Assembly (NCBI GenBank): GCA_910587275.1
Contig: CAJUMD010000064.1
Span: 1 to 18,413 of the forward strand
DNA: 18,413 nt
DNA from: an uncultured Kineothrix sp.
Lineage (GTDB): Bacteria; Bacillota; Clostridia; Lachnospirales; Lachnospiraceae
Reading direction: 5' to 3'
The translations under genes and the position numbers were made by a program. The notes beneath the pieces are model-generated. The model ran no database searches. It was not told where the DNA came from and saw nothing but the letters and a program-made list of their open reading frames with translations. Below are positions 7,225-14,501 of the stretch, in pieces (position 1 is the stretch's first letter; every line of letters starts with the position of its first letter).

Positions 7225-9504
7225 TTACATGTTCTGCCTTGTCTCGTCAATCTTGTCCACTATTTTTTGGGCAATCCTGTCAATGTCATCCTCACTGCGC
7301 ACTTCCATTTTATCGATACGGATGTTAATGCCCCCGTATCCGCCTGCCCCTGCAAGCATGCCCTGGGAGGCGGAATTGGAATATACCTTACTCCCTCCCG
7401 GCAGGTCCACGATCTCCGGTCCTGTTTCGCCTACCACGGTATAACCGCCCCGCCAGTAGGATGTCCCGGTTGCATTGTGCCCGACGCTTCCGGATGCGGT
7501 ACTTCCGTCCCCGCCCCCGAAAAGGAAGTCTTTTATCTTCCCTGCCCCTTCTGCCAGTACGCCGATTCCCTTCCCGATTCCCGACACGATCGGTTCCAGT
7601 ACCGACCAGACGCCTTCAAATATGCTTTGGACATAAGGGAATGCCCACTCAACCGCGGAGGCAAACAGGTCTATCGCTTCAACTGCCAGGTCAAGAATTG
7701 GACCGGCAACCGACCATGCAGCATCCAGTACCGCGGAAATGGCCGGCCCCGCTGTCTCAAATATTTTCTGAAGGAATCCCGTTTTGCTGCTTATATTGCC
7801 GAATACGGTCTGTATCTTATTTCCTGCTTCGGAAATGATCCGTGACACAACCGGGAAAACATCATTGGCCACGCCTGCAATGCCGGAAAATACCGGCCCG
7901 ATTACCGGAAGGAGTGAGGAAACCGCCCCGGCCAGTGACGCCACTACCGGCTGCACATGGGGCATGATTCCGTCAAAGCTGGCAGTCATCCCCGTAAAAA
8001 ACGGCGCTGCCTGTTCCATGGCGTTTTGGAACTGTGTGCCGATACCGGACAGGACGGGCTGCCACTGTGTCCACAGTTCGGAAGCCCTTCCGGCCACCCG
8101 CATGACTGCCGCCCCCGCCCCGTCCATGACGGAACCAAAAACCGCTTCGATTTCCGGCAGATGGTCCAGCACCTTATCCAGCGCCTTCGTTATGTACGGA
8201 AGTGCCTTTTCCCCCATGCCGGTCAGCATCACGGAACCGGCATTCTTTATCTTTCCCGCCATGGCCTGCACGGAATCCGTCTGTGTGTCAAATGCCTGCT
8301 GCGCAATTCCTGCCGCGTCCGCCATGGCTGCCGTTTTGGATGCAAAATTATCCGCCTGCGCACCGGTCAGTGCCAGTACCGCATTTTTCGCCTCCACGGA
8401 GGAAAAAAGGTTTGCAAACGCCACCTCATCCCCGTTTACTTCCTCCTTCAGCTTTTGGAGTATCGAACCAAGCCCTTCCGATTCCAGCGCGGCTGCCCCG
8501 GATTCGTAACCCATCTTTTTCAGGACTTTGCCCATTTCCGTCCCCGGTGACAGGAAGGACTGCATGGTGGCTTTTAACTGTGTGGTGACTTCCGCCGTGC
8601 CGCCGGTGACGCCCGTAAGGGTTGCCATTGCCCCGAACAGTTCCTCCTCCGACACTTTAAGGGTGGAAGCCAGCGGCACCACCTGCCCGATGCTGGATGC
8701 CAGTTCCGGGAAGGATGTCTGCCCGAGTTTTACTGTGGCAAATGCAAGGTCCGCGGCTTTCCCCATTGCCTCCGCGGATGTGTCCCCGTATCCCTTGGTT
8801 ACCGCGGAAAGGAGGTTTACGGAATCCGTTGTCGTGGCATTTCCCGCCTTCGCCGCTTTTGCCGCAATTTCAAGCTGCTTTACGGATTCCGCCGATTCCC
8901 CGAAGGCGGACACCACCTGGTAGAGCCCGTCCGTCAGGTCACTGGTGGCAACCCCCGTGTCAATGGAGACTTTTTTCAGGTCGGCCCCCATGGACTGCAG
9001 CTTGCCCTTCACGTCACCGTCCAGCAGCGTCCCGACATTCTGCATCTGGGATTCGAACGCCACGGCACTTGATACTGCCGCCGTCCCTGCCGCAGCCACT
9101 GCCGTAAATGCCGCAGCCGTTCCCACCAGCGCGGCTTTTGCCAGTGCCTTTCCGGCCGCGGCTGCACCCCTGACTGCAATGCTTACCGTTTTATCCTTTA
9201 TTTTGCCGAGGACGCCGGTTACTTTTTTTATTTTTTCCCTTGCTTCTTCCGTCCTTGCAACGACTTTTACCACTTTTTCGCTTAAGGGTTTCAGTTTTTC
9301 CTTTACGCCCTCGATTGCCCGGTACGCGGCGGTGTTTTTAATGCGGATTTCCTTTTCCCGCACCCTCTGCTGCTCCAGTTCCCGCAGTTCCCGCCTTGCC
9401 CTTGCCACTTCCCCGCGGAAACCGCTGGATGATTCCCTTGCCTGCCGTAACACGCCGGAAACATTGTCCCTTAAGGATATGGCGGCCCCGAAGATTTCCG
9501 CCAT
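7225..9504 (-). CDS. tail tape measure protein (TP901-type)
   Basis: A 759-residue tape measure protein. Residues 10-110 are highly charged and probably coiled coil; 112-148 form an Ala/Gly-rich hydrophobic stretch. From AFESQMQNVGTLL near 149 begins the TP901/PhageMin_Tail core, including GLYQVVSAFGESAESV, DSVNLLSAVTKGYGDTS and TGGTAEVTTQLKATMQSF. The C-terminus carries the WRGGYTVVGETGPEIVDLP motif shared by many such proteins at about 685-703. The start is the ATG at 9504, not one at 9543, because a perfect AGGAGGTGA lies four bases upstream. The protein sets tail length, about 110 nm if the usual 0.15 nm per residue holds. I see no lytic domain inside it. Confidence 0.93.
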   Translation of the reverse strand: MAEIFGAAISLRDNVSGVLRQARESSSGFRGEVARARRELRELEQQRVREKEIRIKNTAAYRAIEGVKEKLKPLSEKVVKVVARTEEAREKIKKVTGVLGKIKDKTVSIAVRGAAAAGKALAKAALVGTAAAFTAVAAAGTAAVSSAVAFESQMQNVGTLLDGDVKGKLQSMGADLKKVSIDTGVATSDLTDGLYQVVSAFGESAESVKQLEIAAKAAKAGNATTTDSVNLLSAVTKGYGDTSAEAMGKAADLAFATVKLGQTSFPELASSIGQVVPLASTLKVSEEELFGAMATLTGVTGGTAEVTTQLKATMQSFLSPGTEMGKVLKKMGYESGAAALESEGLGSILQKLKEEVNGDEVAFANLFSSVEAKNAVLALTGAQADNFASKTAAMADAAGIAQQAFDTQTDSVQAMAGKIKNAGSVMLTGMGEKALPYITKALDKVLDHLPEIEAVFGSVMDGAGAAVMRVAGRASELWTQWQPVLSGIGTQFQNAMEQAAPFFTGMTASFDGIMPHVQPVVASLAGAVSSLLPVIGPVFSGIAGVANDVFPVVSRIISEAGNKIQTVFGNISSKTGFLQKIFETAGPAISAVLDAAWSVAGPILDLAVEAIDLFASAVEWAFPYVQSIFEGVWSVLEPIVSGIGKGIGVLAEGAGKIKDFLFGGGDGSTASGSVGHNATGTSYWRGGYTVVGETGPEIVDLPGGSKVYSNSASQGMLAGAGGYGGINIRIDKMEVRSEDDIDRIAQKIVDKIDETRQNM

Positions 9505-9508
9505 GGAA

Positions 9509-9517
9509 TCACCTCCT
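9509..9517 (-). promoter_or_regulatory. perfect ribosome binding site of the tape measure gene
   Basis: On the minus strand this reads AGGAGGTGA, fully complementary to the 3' end of 16S rRNA, four bases before the ATG at 9504. It decides the tape measure start. Its TGA is also the stop codon of the -1 frameshift extension of the upstream chaperone, so ribosomes finishing the long chaperone would terminate on this site. Confidence 0.9.
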
Positions 9518-9721
9518 GTTTCCCAGCCACCTGTTAAGGACATGGATTAAGGCATTTTCAAATGCCGTTTCCATGTCCTTCATCCGTTTCTGTTCATTCA
9601 GTTCCGCAACCGCCAGGTAAGTTACCCGTTCCTCCCTGTCCAGGGACAGGATTTCTTCCGGACGGTATCCCCTGTCAAGATAGTATCCGAGCAGGTAACC
9701 CAGTGGCGACTGCTTTACTGC
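9509..9721 (-). CDS. -1 frameshift extension of tail assembly chaperone (G-GT type)
   Basis: The -1 frame downstream of the slippery site is open for 70 codons and fills the otherwise empty gap between the XkdN-like gene and the tape measure. It encodes LGYYLDRGYRPEEILSLDRE followed by ERVTYLAVAELNEQ and ends RWLGNRR. There is no ATG, GTG or TTG with a ribosome site that would start it independently. The fused product would have 136 zero-frame residues plus these 70, about 206 in total. In many tailed phages the longer chaperone recruits tape measure or tube subunits and is absent from the virion; that role is known for the class and is inferred here. Confidence 0.82.
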   Translation of the reverse strand, partial: AVKQSPLGYLLGYYLDRGYRPEEILSLDREERVTYLAVAELNEQKRMKDMETAFENALIHVLNRWLGNRR

Positions 9722-10128
9722 TTTTTTATTTCTTCCGTCTCACTGATTACCGTGACCGTGCTTTCCTCATAAACCCCGGAAAGTTCAAGGATTTTCTCCG
9801 CAATCTTCCTGCGGTCCGCGCGTTTAAAAACATCCGCCACTTCATGGTATTTTTCTATGTCCCCGCTTTCCTTCAGCTCCTTTGCCAGCTCCTGGAGCTC
9901 CGGCGATGACATATATATCATATATTTATCGTTTTCATTGTCATCTCCGGAAAAATCCCTGACTTCCATAAGCTCCTGGTCCGTCAGGGCCGTTATGGTA
10001 ATCGTCTCCCCAAGGTCGGGGATATGCAATTTTTCCGTCCTCTGCTTTTTCTTCTCCTCCAGTTTTTTCCTTGCCTTTTCCGCAAAACTGGCGAAGACGT
10101 CTTTCTTCATCATTTTTTCCGCATCCAT
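9715..10128 (-). CDS. xkdN: tail assembly chaperone, XkdN-like (short form)
   Basis: A 137-residue cytoplasmic assembly chaperone of the XkdN family, located as usual between the tube and tape measure genes. The first 35 residues are strongly basic (EKARKKLEEKKKQRTEK), followed by DLGETITITALTDQELMEV, the family core, and a helical region with SPELQELAKELKESGDIEKY. The last codons, ATA AAA AAG CAG TAA, contain a -1 slippery heptamer (9721-9727), so part of translation should continue in the -1 frame to 9509. The ATG has GGAGG upstream and starts 21 bases after the tube gene. Confidence 0.88.
   Translation of the reverse strand: MDAEKMMKKDVFASFAEKARKKLEEKKKQRTEKLHIPDLGETITITALTDQELMEVRDFSGDDNENDKYMIYMSSPELQELAKELKESGDIEKYHEVADVFKRADRRKIAEKILELSGVYEESTVTVISETEEIKKQ
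9721..9727 (-). promoter_or_regulatory. -1 ribosomal frameshift slippery heptamer A AAA AAG
   Basis: On the minus strand the zero frame reads ATA AAA AAG CAG TAA, so the heptamer A AAA AAG is correctly phased, the same sequence used by E. coli dnaX. It lies two codons before the zero-frame stop. A small hairpin (CAGT CGCC ACTG, 9701-9712) follows eight bases downstream, and a weak purine-rich GGAAGAA precedes it. The -1 frame entered here is open for 70 codons. Confidence 0.85.
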
Positions 10129-10149
10129 TATCCTATCCTCCGTTTTCCC

Positions 10150-10587
10150 TTATTCCACTTCGATTTCATCCAGTATGGTCATGTTGGACGGGGTAAAGGT
10201 AAAGGGTATTTCCTGCTTAACCACGGCACCCTTTTCCCATTCAAACCCGTATTCGCTCAATGATACATTTGATATCTGGTAGCGTTCCGTCTGCCCTCCC
10301 GTGGCATCCGGGTCCTTCAGCTTCGCAATCATGGTTGTCCTGACATCCACGCCTTTCACTGCCTGTTTACGGTAATTGTCAAACCTGGAATAGGTTTTTA
10401 CAAGGGACAGGGTTCCTTCCCCTTTTGCCCCGACAATCTTGGTGTCCACGTCCATCCCCGTCTGGACTTCCTCCTTGTTTACGGTTACCTTTACGCTTAC
10501 CTTGCTCATTTCGGCAATTTTAAACCCCTCCACCCAGATTTCCCCCCATGTGCCTGACAGGTGGCGGTTCCCCCTAATGTCATTCAT
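10150..10587 (-). CDS. xkdM: tail tube protein, XkdM-like
   Basis: A 145-residue inner tube protein of the XkdM (DUF2001) family. It begins with NRHLSGTWGEIWVEG and continues KIAEMSKVSVKVTVNKEEVQ, a beta-rich pattern characteristic of this family, and ends with FTFTPSNMTILDEIEVE. Length equals that of PBSX XkdM. It follows the sheath gene by 12 bases, the invariant sheath-tube order of contractile tails. The start has GGAGGAATTATGA directly upstream. Subunits stack as hexameric rings inside the sheath to form the DNA channel. Confidence 0.92.
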   Translation of the reverse strand: MNDIRGNRHLSGTWGEIWVEGFKIAEMSKVSVKVTVNKEEVQTGMDVDTKIVGAKGEGTLSLVKTYSRFDNYRKQAVKGVDVRTTMIAKLKDPDATGGQTERYQISNVSLSEYGFEWEKGAVVKQEIPFTFTPSNMTILDEIEVE

Positions 10588-10599
10588 TCATAATTCCTC

Positions 10600-11676
10600 C
10601 TACATGCTGATGTTTAACTGCAGGTCTTCCATGGCATCCAGCATGGCCACCTGCCCGCACACAAAAAGATAGGAACCCGTATTGGCTTCCCGTATCTGCT
10701 GCACGGTCATTGACCCCGTATCCTTATCCCTGCTTTTCAGGTATGCCTCATTCGCCGCGGCATCCACTTCAATATAATTTTCATGGCTGCCATTCAGCAC
10801 TGTCCCCTCGAGGTTCCTGAAGTATTCATTCACGGCGCCGATAAATACCTGTTTGTTATCATAGGTATTCGGCACCTTCCCGACAAACTCATCCTCAAAA
10901 GTTGTAATAATATCCGTCCGGATCAGGTCCGAACCTTCCACGATTTTAATTTTTTTAAAATCCTCCGGCTGCTCCTCCGTCACGGTTGTAAGGCTCGTAA
11001 CCCCGCGCCCGATCTTATATTTCTCCCCGTCATAAATAATGACCAGTTTTCCCGCGTCAATCTCCTTATCCGGGGATTCCACCATGTCAAGGTCCACGAT
11101 TTCATCCAGCACATAATAAGTGCCGGATACGGACAGGGTTAAACCCGCCAGTACACCCGCAATCCTTGCCGCATATTCCGCAGTCGTATATTCCTTTACT
11201 TCCTTGGATCCTTCCCATACCACGGAAATGCCTTTCATGGTAAAATTCACGATTCCCTCATGGTCTGCCGCCGTATCCGGCAGCACTGCCTTCACCTTCT
11301 TTTTGTCCGCCCTCGCCTTTTTGATGTAATCTGCAATGGCGGATGCCGCTTCCGGCGTACACTCCGGATATGCCAGCCAGTCATAATTCAGCGTTTCAAA
11401 CAGGGCAATGGTTTCCGCGGTATCTGCTGCGTCATCCTTCATTTCCGCCCTGACTGCCACCACGGTCCTCGGTTCCCCCAGGAATACCATCCGCAGGTAA
11501 TCATAATTTTTTTCCGTCCAGTCATCCGCTTCCACCTCATCCCACTTCTCGTAAGGGGTCAGCCGCTGCTCCCGCGTGCCGTCATGCAGGATCAGCAGCA
11601 CCATTCCCCTGCTGCTCCTCTTAATGAAGGTCCTTGCCTTACGGATGAATTTTATTGATATTTCAGGTAATCCCAT
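10600..11676 (-). CDS. xkdK: contractile tail sheath protein, XkdK-like
   Basis: A 358-residue tail sheath protein. It starts MGLPEISIKFIRKARTFIKR and contains the family blocks NYDWLAYPECT near residue 93, KVKAVLPDTAADHEGIVNF, and a C-terminal domain with DIITTFEDEFVGKVPNTYDNK, then FRNLEGTVLN. At about 360 residues it is shorter than Bacillus PBSX sheath (about 470) and matches the compact sheaths of clostridial phages and diffocin-like particles. It overlaps the upstream gene by 25 bases and has AGGAGG before its ATG. Contraction of this layer drives the tube through the cell envelope. Its presence marks the phage as a myovirus. Confidence 0.92.
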   Translation of the reverse strand: MGLPEISIKFIRKARTFIKRSSRGMVLLILHDGTREQRLTPYEKWDEVEADDWTEKNYDYLRMVFLGEPRTVVAVRAEMKDDAADTAETIALFETLNYDWLAYPECTPEAASAIADYIKKARADKKKVKAVLPDTAADHEGIVNFTMKGISVVWEGSKEVKEYTTAEYAARIAGVLAGLTLSVSGTYYVLDEIVDLDMVESPDKEIDAGKLVIIYDGEKYKIGRGVTSLTTVTEEQPEDFKKIKIVEGSDLIRTDIITTFEDEFVGKVPNTYDNKQVFIGAVNEYFRNLEGTVLNGSHENYIEVDAAANEAYLKSRDKDTGSMTVQQIREANTGSYLFVCGQVAMLDAMEDLQLNISM

Positions 11677-12116
11677 TTTGCCGCCTCCTGTAACCTTATC
11701 CCTATTTCTTCCATTACCGGGACCTGCGTGTCCCCCGTCCGGTTCCCGGTGTCCGTGAATTCCAGATAGAATTTGTAGTGTGCCACCTGGTCCGTAATCT
11801 CCATGGACGCATTGCGGACCGTAAAATGCCTGTCCCCAACCTGCAGTACCGGACGCAGGATGCCGTCAACCAGCTCCAGCATCCCGTAATTTTTTTCATA
11901 AGACGTGAAATCCTCCTCCATGTACAGCACGTCCACGAGGATGTTCCTGTCCGTATGGTACCCGGCTGCCGCCGTGGCAAAGGTATTGGGAATGACGTTC
12001 ACCTGGAACAGCGGGTAACTTTTTTTCCTTATTTCCTCCCCGTATATGTTCCGGACGTCCGTGCCGTCCCGCAGCTTCCGGATGACTGCCAGCTTTACGT
12101 CTTCCAGTGTCGTCAC
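11652..12116 (-). CDS. tail terminator-like protein (DUF6838-like)
   Basis: A 154-residue protein located between the HK97 gp10-like gene and the sheath, the slot of the tail terminator. Pattern: VKLAVIRKLRDGTDVRNIYGEEI at the N-terminus, a YPLFQVNVIP strand, then RNILVDVLYMEEDFTSYEKN and LRPVLQVGDRHFTVRNASMEI, as in DUF6838 proteins of clostridial phages. It probably caps the tube and joins the tail to the head. The start is GTG, and the GTGA at 12113-12116 overlaps the upstream stop by four bases. The family name is from memory of the pattern. Confidence 0.75.
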   Translation of the reverse strand: MTTLEDVKLAVIRKLRDGTDVRNIYGEEIRKKSYPLFQVNVIPNTFATAAAGYHTDRNILVDVLYMEEDFTSYEKNYGMLELVDGILRPVLQVGDRHFTVRNASMEITDQVAHYKFYLEFTDTGNRTGDTQVPVMEEIGIRLQEAAKWDYLKYQ

Positions 12117-12499
12117 CTTAATGCCCCCCTTAACTCCTCCAGCATTGCCTCCACGTCCTCTTTCATCTGTTCTTCCTTATAAATCTGGATCCCCTGCTCC
12201 AGCATGTATTTACCCTGCCGGAAGCCCACCGTCCTTCTTGCACGTACCACGCGGTGCCCGTTATTGACTGCCGCCGCATACTCGGCATCGTTTTCAATCC
12301 ATATGGTGATTTTCCCGTTTTCACGCTCCAGCCTTGCGCGCCAGTGTCTCCGCAGATTTCCTGTTTTCCACGGTGTTTTTTTCTTCACCAGTTTGACCAC
12401 CTTCAGCCCCATCCGGTTTGCATGCCTCCGCACGATCCCGTTTTCCCATGCGTTAATCCCGCGTTCAAACACCGCGTCCAGGTCCTCAAGCCTCCTCAT
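12113..12499 (-). CDS. HK97 gp10-like head-tail junction protein
   Basis: A 128-residue protein of the HK97 gp10 family (XkdI-like), a component of the head-tail joining region. Two hallmark motifs are present: TPWKTGNLRRHW at residues 42-53 and EYAAAVNNGHR at 73-83. These are the TP-x-x-TG-x-L and Y-A-x-x-V-x-x-G patterns of the family. The rest is basic and helical. The ATG overlaps the preceding stop by one base (TAATG), and the stop overlaps the next GTG, so it is coupled on both sides. Confidence 0.9.
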   Translation of the reverse strand: MRRLEDLDAVFERGINAWENGIVRRHANRMGLKVVKLVKKKTPWKTGNLRRHWRARLERENGKITIWIENDAEYAAAVNNGHRVVRARRTVGFRQGKYMLEQGIQIYKEEQMKEDVEAMLEELRGALR

Positions 12500-12855
12500 T
12501 ATGCAATCCCTTCCGTCTTCATCCTGGTTTCCCCGTGGGAACCCGCATACACAAATGTTTTGCCGGTCCTTCCCGCATAAAAATCCCCTGCCTGCGTCAC
12601 AACCTCCGCCCAGTCATCCGGCTCCATACGGATGTCCGGCATGGTGAACAGGACATGTTCCGCATCTTTCCGGAAAGTTACCCCTTCCCGCATGGGGACT
12701 TCATTTTTGGACTGGCTTAGCGCACACGGGACGGATTCATAAATTACAGCCTTTTCTTCCTTTGTTTCCCCTGTTTCCCCATCCGTACGGGAAACATACC
12801 GGAAAACCTTCAGCCTGTCATGGTAGGTCATCGCCAGCACTGCTGCTTCGTTCAT
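12499..12855 (-). CDS. head closure / head-tail adaptor protein (XkdH-like)
   Basis: A 118-residue protein typical of the SPP1 gp16/XkdH position. Residues about 12-25 read YHDRLKVFRYVSRTDG, followed by VPCALSQ, the classic pattern of Gram-positive head-tail adaptors (h-x-D-x-h-x-h-x-R, then h-x-CxLS). The C-terminal part is a beta barrel-like region including VLFTMPDIRMEPDDWAEV. The start at 12855 is preferred to an internal ATG at 12831 because GGGGGGAAAGAAGG sits immediately upstream of the former. It seals the portal-connector channel after packaging, by analogy with family members. Confidence 0.8.
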   Translation of the reverse strand: MNEAAVLAMTYHDRLKVFRYVSRTDGETGETKEEKAVIYESVPCALSQSKNEVPMREGVTFRKDAEHVLFTMPDIRMEPDDWAEVVTQAGDFYAGRTGKTFVYAGSHGETRMKTEGIA

Positions 12856-12946
12856 CCTTCTTTCCCCCCGTCTTCTTAATCCTGCTGCCGGAAACGGTTT
12901 TCTTTTTCTTCCGGTGCATGTACTTCAGTTTTTCAATCGGTTTCAT
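12818..12946 (-). CDS. possible small basic peptide, 42 residues
   Basis: A short reading frame in the gap between the connector and the adaptor gene. It starts at an ATG at 12946 with GGAAAGGAAAAGAG upstream, encodes MKPIEKLKYMHRKKKKTVSG and a Lys/Arg/Ser-rich remainder, and ends at TGA 12820-12818, overlapping the next gene by 38 bases in another frame. It carries about a dozen positive charges. I do not recognise it. It may bind DNA or simply carry ribosomes to the adaptor start. The good ribosome site and otherwise unused gap support it; shortness and low complexity argue against. Confidence 0.45.
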   Translation of the reverse strand: MKPIEKLKYMHRKKKKTVSGSRIKKTGGKKDERSSSAGDDLP

Positions 12947-12981
12947 CTCTTTTCCTTTCCCGGACGGGAAAGTGCATCGCC

Positions 12982-13341
12982 CTATCCCGTCCGCAGCTTC
13001 CTGTACCCGTTCAGTACCTTCAGGTGCCGTTCCGTGAAACTTTCCGCCGTAATGGCGGTGGAATAATTAATCTGCGTGTCACCGCGTTTGATGCTGGCAA
13101 CATTCCCGCCGTTGTCATTGCGGAAGCCGTTCATTACAAGCTCCCTTACGACAAAATCCAGCTGCCGGGGTACCTGCCGGATATGGCAGTATCCCTTTAC
13201 GGCATCCTCCGCATCAACTATCATGACGGCCAGGACGTCATCCTTCCCGGTATCTTCCAGGGGTATGGAAAGCAGCAGTTTAATCTTTTCCAGCACCGTC
13301 AGTCCCGTTTCCATCTTTCCCGCCTTCCCCGGCATTGTCAT
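12982..13341 (-). CDS. head-tail connector protein (gp6/gp15-like)
   Basis: About 119 residues of an all-helical connector. The recognisable core begins TVLEKIKLLLSIPLEDTGKDDVL, followed by IVDAEDAVKGYCHIRQVPRQ and a C-terminal RGDTQINYS segment, which matches the gp6/gp15-like connector pattern (LL-x-I-x-x-D, then Y-C-x-x-x-x-P). In SPP1 and HK97 this ring attaches to the portal. The start is uncertain: ATG codons at 13341, 13335 and 13314 are all possible, and the first has AAAGGA nine bases upstream. The gene overlaps its neighbour by 62 bases with this start, or 35 with 13314. Confidence 0.82.
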   Translation of the reverse strand: MTMPGKAGKMETGLTVLEKIKLLLSIPLEDTGKDDVLAVMIVDAEDAVKGYCHIRQVPRQLDFVVRELVMNGFRNDNGGNVASIKRGDTQINYSTAITAESFTERHLKVLNGYRKLRTG

Positions 13342-13552
13342 CCGCCTTTGTCCTTTTCCCGGGCGCTTTTCCTGAAGCCTGTTTCCCATCCTGCTTTCCG
13401 GGTTCCCGTTCCTGCCCGGTTTCTTCTTCCCCGTCCCGTGGACCGGATTCCTTAACGCCGATACAGGAATACCCTTTCAATTCCAGTTCCTTTTTCCGTT
13501 CCTCCGTGGCTGCCGTTTTTTCCCGGTTCAGTTTTTTCATAATATAATGCAT
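13280..13552 (-). CDS. small highly charged head-region protein, unknown function
   Basis: A 90-residue protein just behind the major capsid gene. Residues 1-33 (MHYIMKKLNREKTAATEER, then KELELKGYSCI) resemble the N-terminus of small phage proteins found at this position, with a KGY-x-x-I signature. Residues 34-90 are almost only Gly, Lys, Glu, Asp, Ala and Thr, probably disordered. I chose the ATG at 13552 rather than 13618, because GGGGGGAAACGGA precedes it and the longer version would overlap the capsid gene. The role is unknown; a capsid accessory or connector-associated function is a guess from position. Confidence 0.65.
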   Translation of the reverse strand: MHYIMKKLNREKTAATEERKKELELKGYSCIGVKESGPRDGEEETGQEREPGKQDGKQASGKAPGKRTKADDNAGEGGKDGNGTDGAGKD

Positions 13553-13566
13553 TCCGTTTCCCCCCG

Positions 13567-14478
13567 TCATCCCGCAATGTTTGGCCTTATGTTGCCAAGC
13601 TGGTTCTTCAGGATCCAAAGTTCATGGTATTTCCGGTAGCCGATGAACCATGCATCCGCCTTCTGGTAGGTCTGCGGGTCAAAAATTTTCATTTTGTCCT
13701 GCCTTGATATGGCCACGGGCGCCTTTTTCGGCATGATGATCCAGTTGATGTCCTTTGCTTCCGTACCTGCCTTAAAACCGCCGGTTTCCTCCCCTTCCGT
13801 TTTCCCGTCCGCAAAAACATAGGACGTCTTCATCCGCGCGGACGGCACGGCAAGGAGCGGCACGTCATTCACCGTCTTTACCTTCGTACTGATGCTCCCC
13901 TGCGTAAAATTGGTGACATCCACCGTCTTCCTGAATATTTCCAGCTTTTCCAGCTGTGCCTTTACCGTCCCGCTGATGCAGCACACCAGCGGTTCCGTTT
14001 CCCCGACAAGGTTGCGCACAAAGGCTATGTCATCCACCAGTGCATCATACACGTCCGTTTTTGACGGCGTATAGGTTATCCCCGTCCCTTCCGCCAGTGC
14101 GGCAATCCTGCTGTAACGGTAGGCATCCACCTCCGGCACCACCTGTGTCCTTTGGAATTCCCCGGACACGGTGGTTGCACTGGCAATGAAATTGCTTTCA
14201 TTCACGTCCATGGCATCCAGCTGGAAGGACGTCCCCCTGTCCATGCCCATGGTCAGTGTCTGGTATGACAGGGTCACGCTCCCTTTCGGGTACCCGTCAT
14301 CCCTGTCATAATCCTTTAACCCCGTGAGGTCCATTACCGGGACCTTTACTTCCCTGCCGCCGTTATAAATTACCTGTCCGGCGTTCGCCTCCATCCAACC
14401 GGAAGTGGATGCCTCCACCATCTTCTGGTCAAGTTTTGTCTGTAAGATCTGCGCATATTCCAACGTGTTCAGTGGCAT
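13567..14478 (-). CDS. major capsid protein (HK97-fold)
   Basis: A 303-residue protein directly behind the scaffold gene, as expected for the major capsid protein. Features include the N-terminal NTLEYAQILQTKLDQKMVEAS, the segment VKVPVMDLTGLKDYDRDDGY, SVTLSYQTLTMGMDRGTSF, then QVVPEVDAYRYSRIAALAEG, the long-helix region of these Gram-positive phage capsids. The C-terminal part contains WIIMPKKAPVAISRQDKMKIF and ends in a YRKYHELWILKNQ helix. Similar capsids of about 300 residues are common in clostridial prophages. AAGGAGGAG lies upstream of the ATG, among the strongest ribosome sites here, fitting high expression. It forms the icosahedral shell. Confidence 0.9.
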   Translation of the reverse strand: MPLNTLEYAQILQTKLDQKMVEASTSGWMEANAGQVIYNGGREVKVPVMDLTGLKDYDRDDGYPKGSVTLSYQTLTMGMDRGTSFQLDAMDVNESNFIASATTVSGEFQRTQVVPEVDAYRYSRIAALAEGTGITYTPSKTDVYDALVDDIAFVRNLVGETEPLVCCISGTVKAQLEKLEIFRKTVDVTNFTQGSISTKVKTVNDVPLLAVPSARMKTSYVFADGKTEGEETGGFKAGTEAKDINWIIMPKKAPVAISRQDKMKIFDPQTYQKADAWFIGYRKYHELWILKNQLGNIRPNIAG

Positions 14479-14501
14479 TTTTTCTCCTCCTTCATCCCTT
14501 T

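Noticed and set aside
10600..11676. Window as a phage-tail-like bacteriocin
   Set aside because: Portal, scaffold, capsid and connector genes are all present and look intact, so this is a full phage head-tail region rather than a headless tail cluster.
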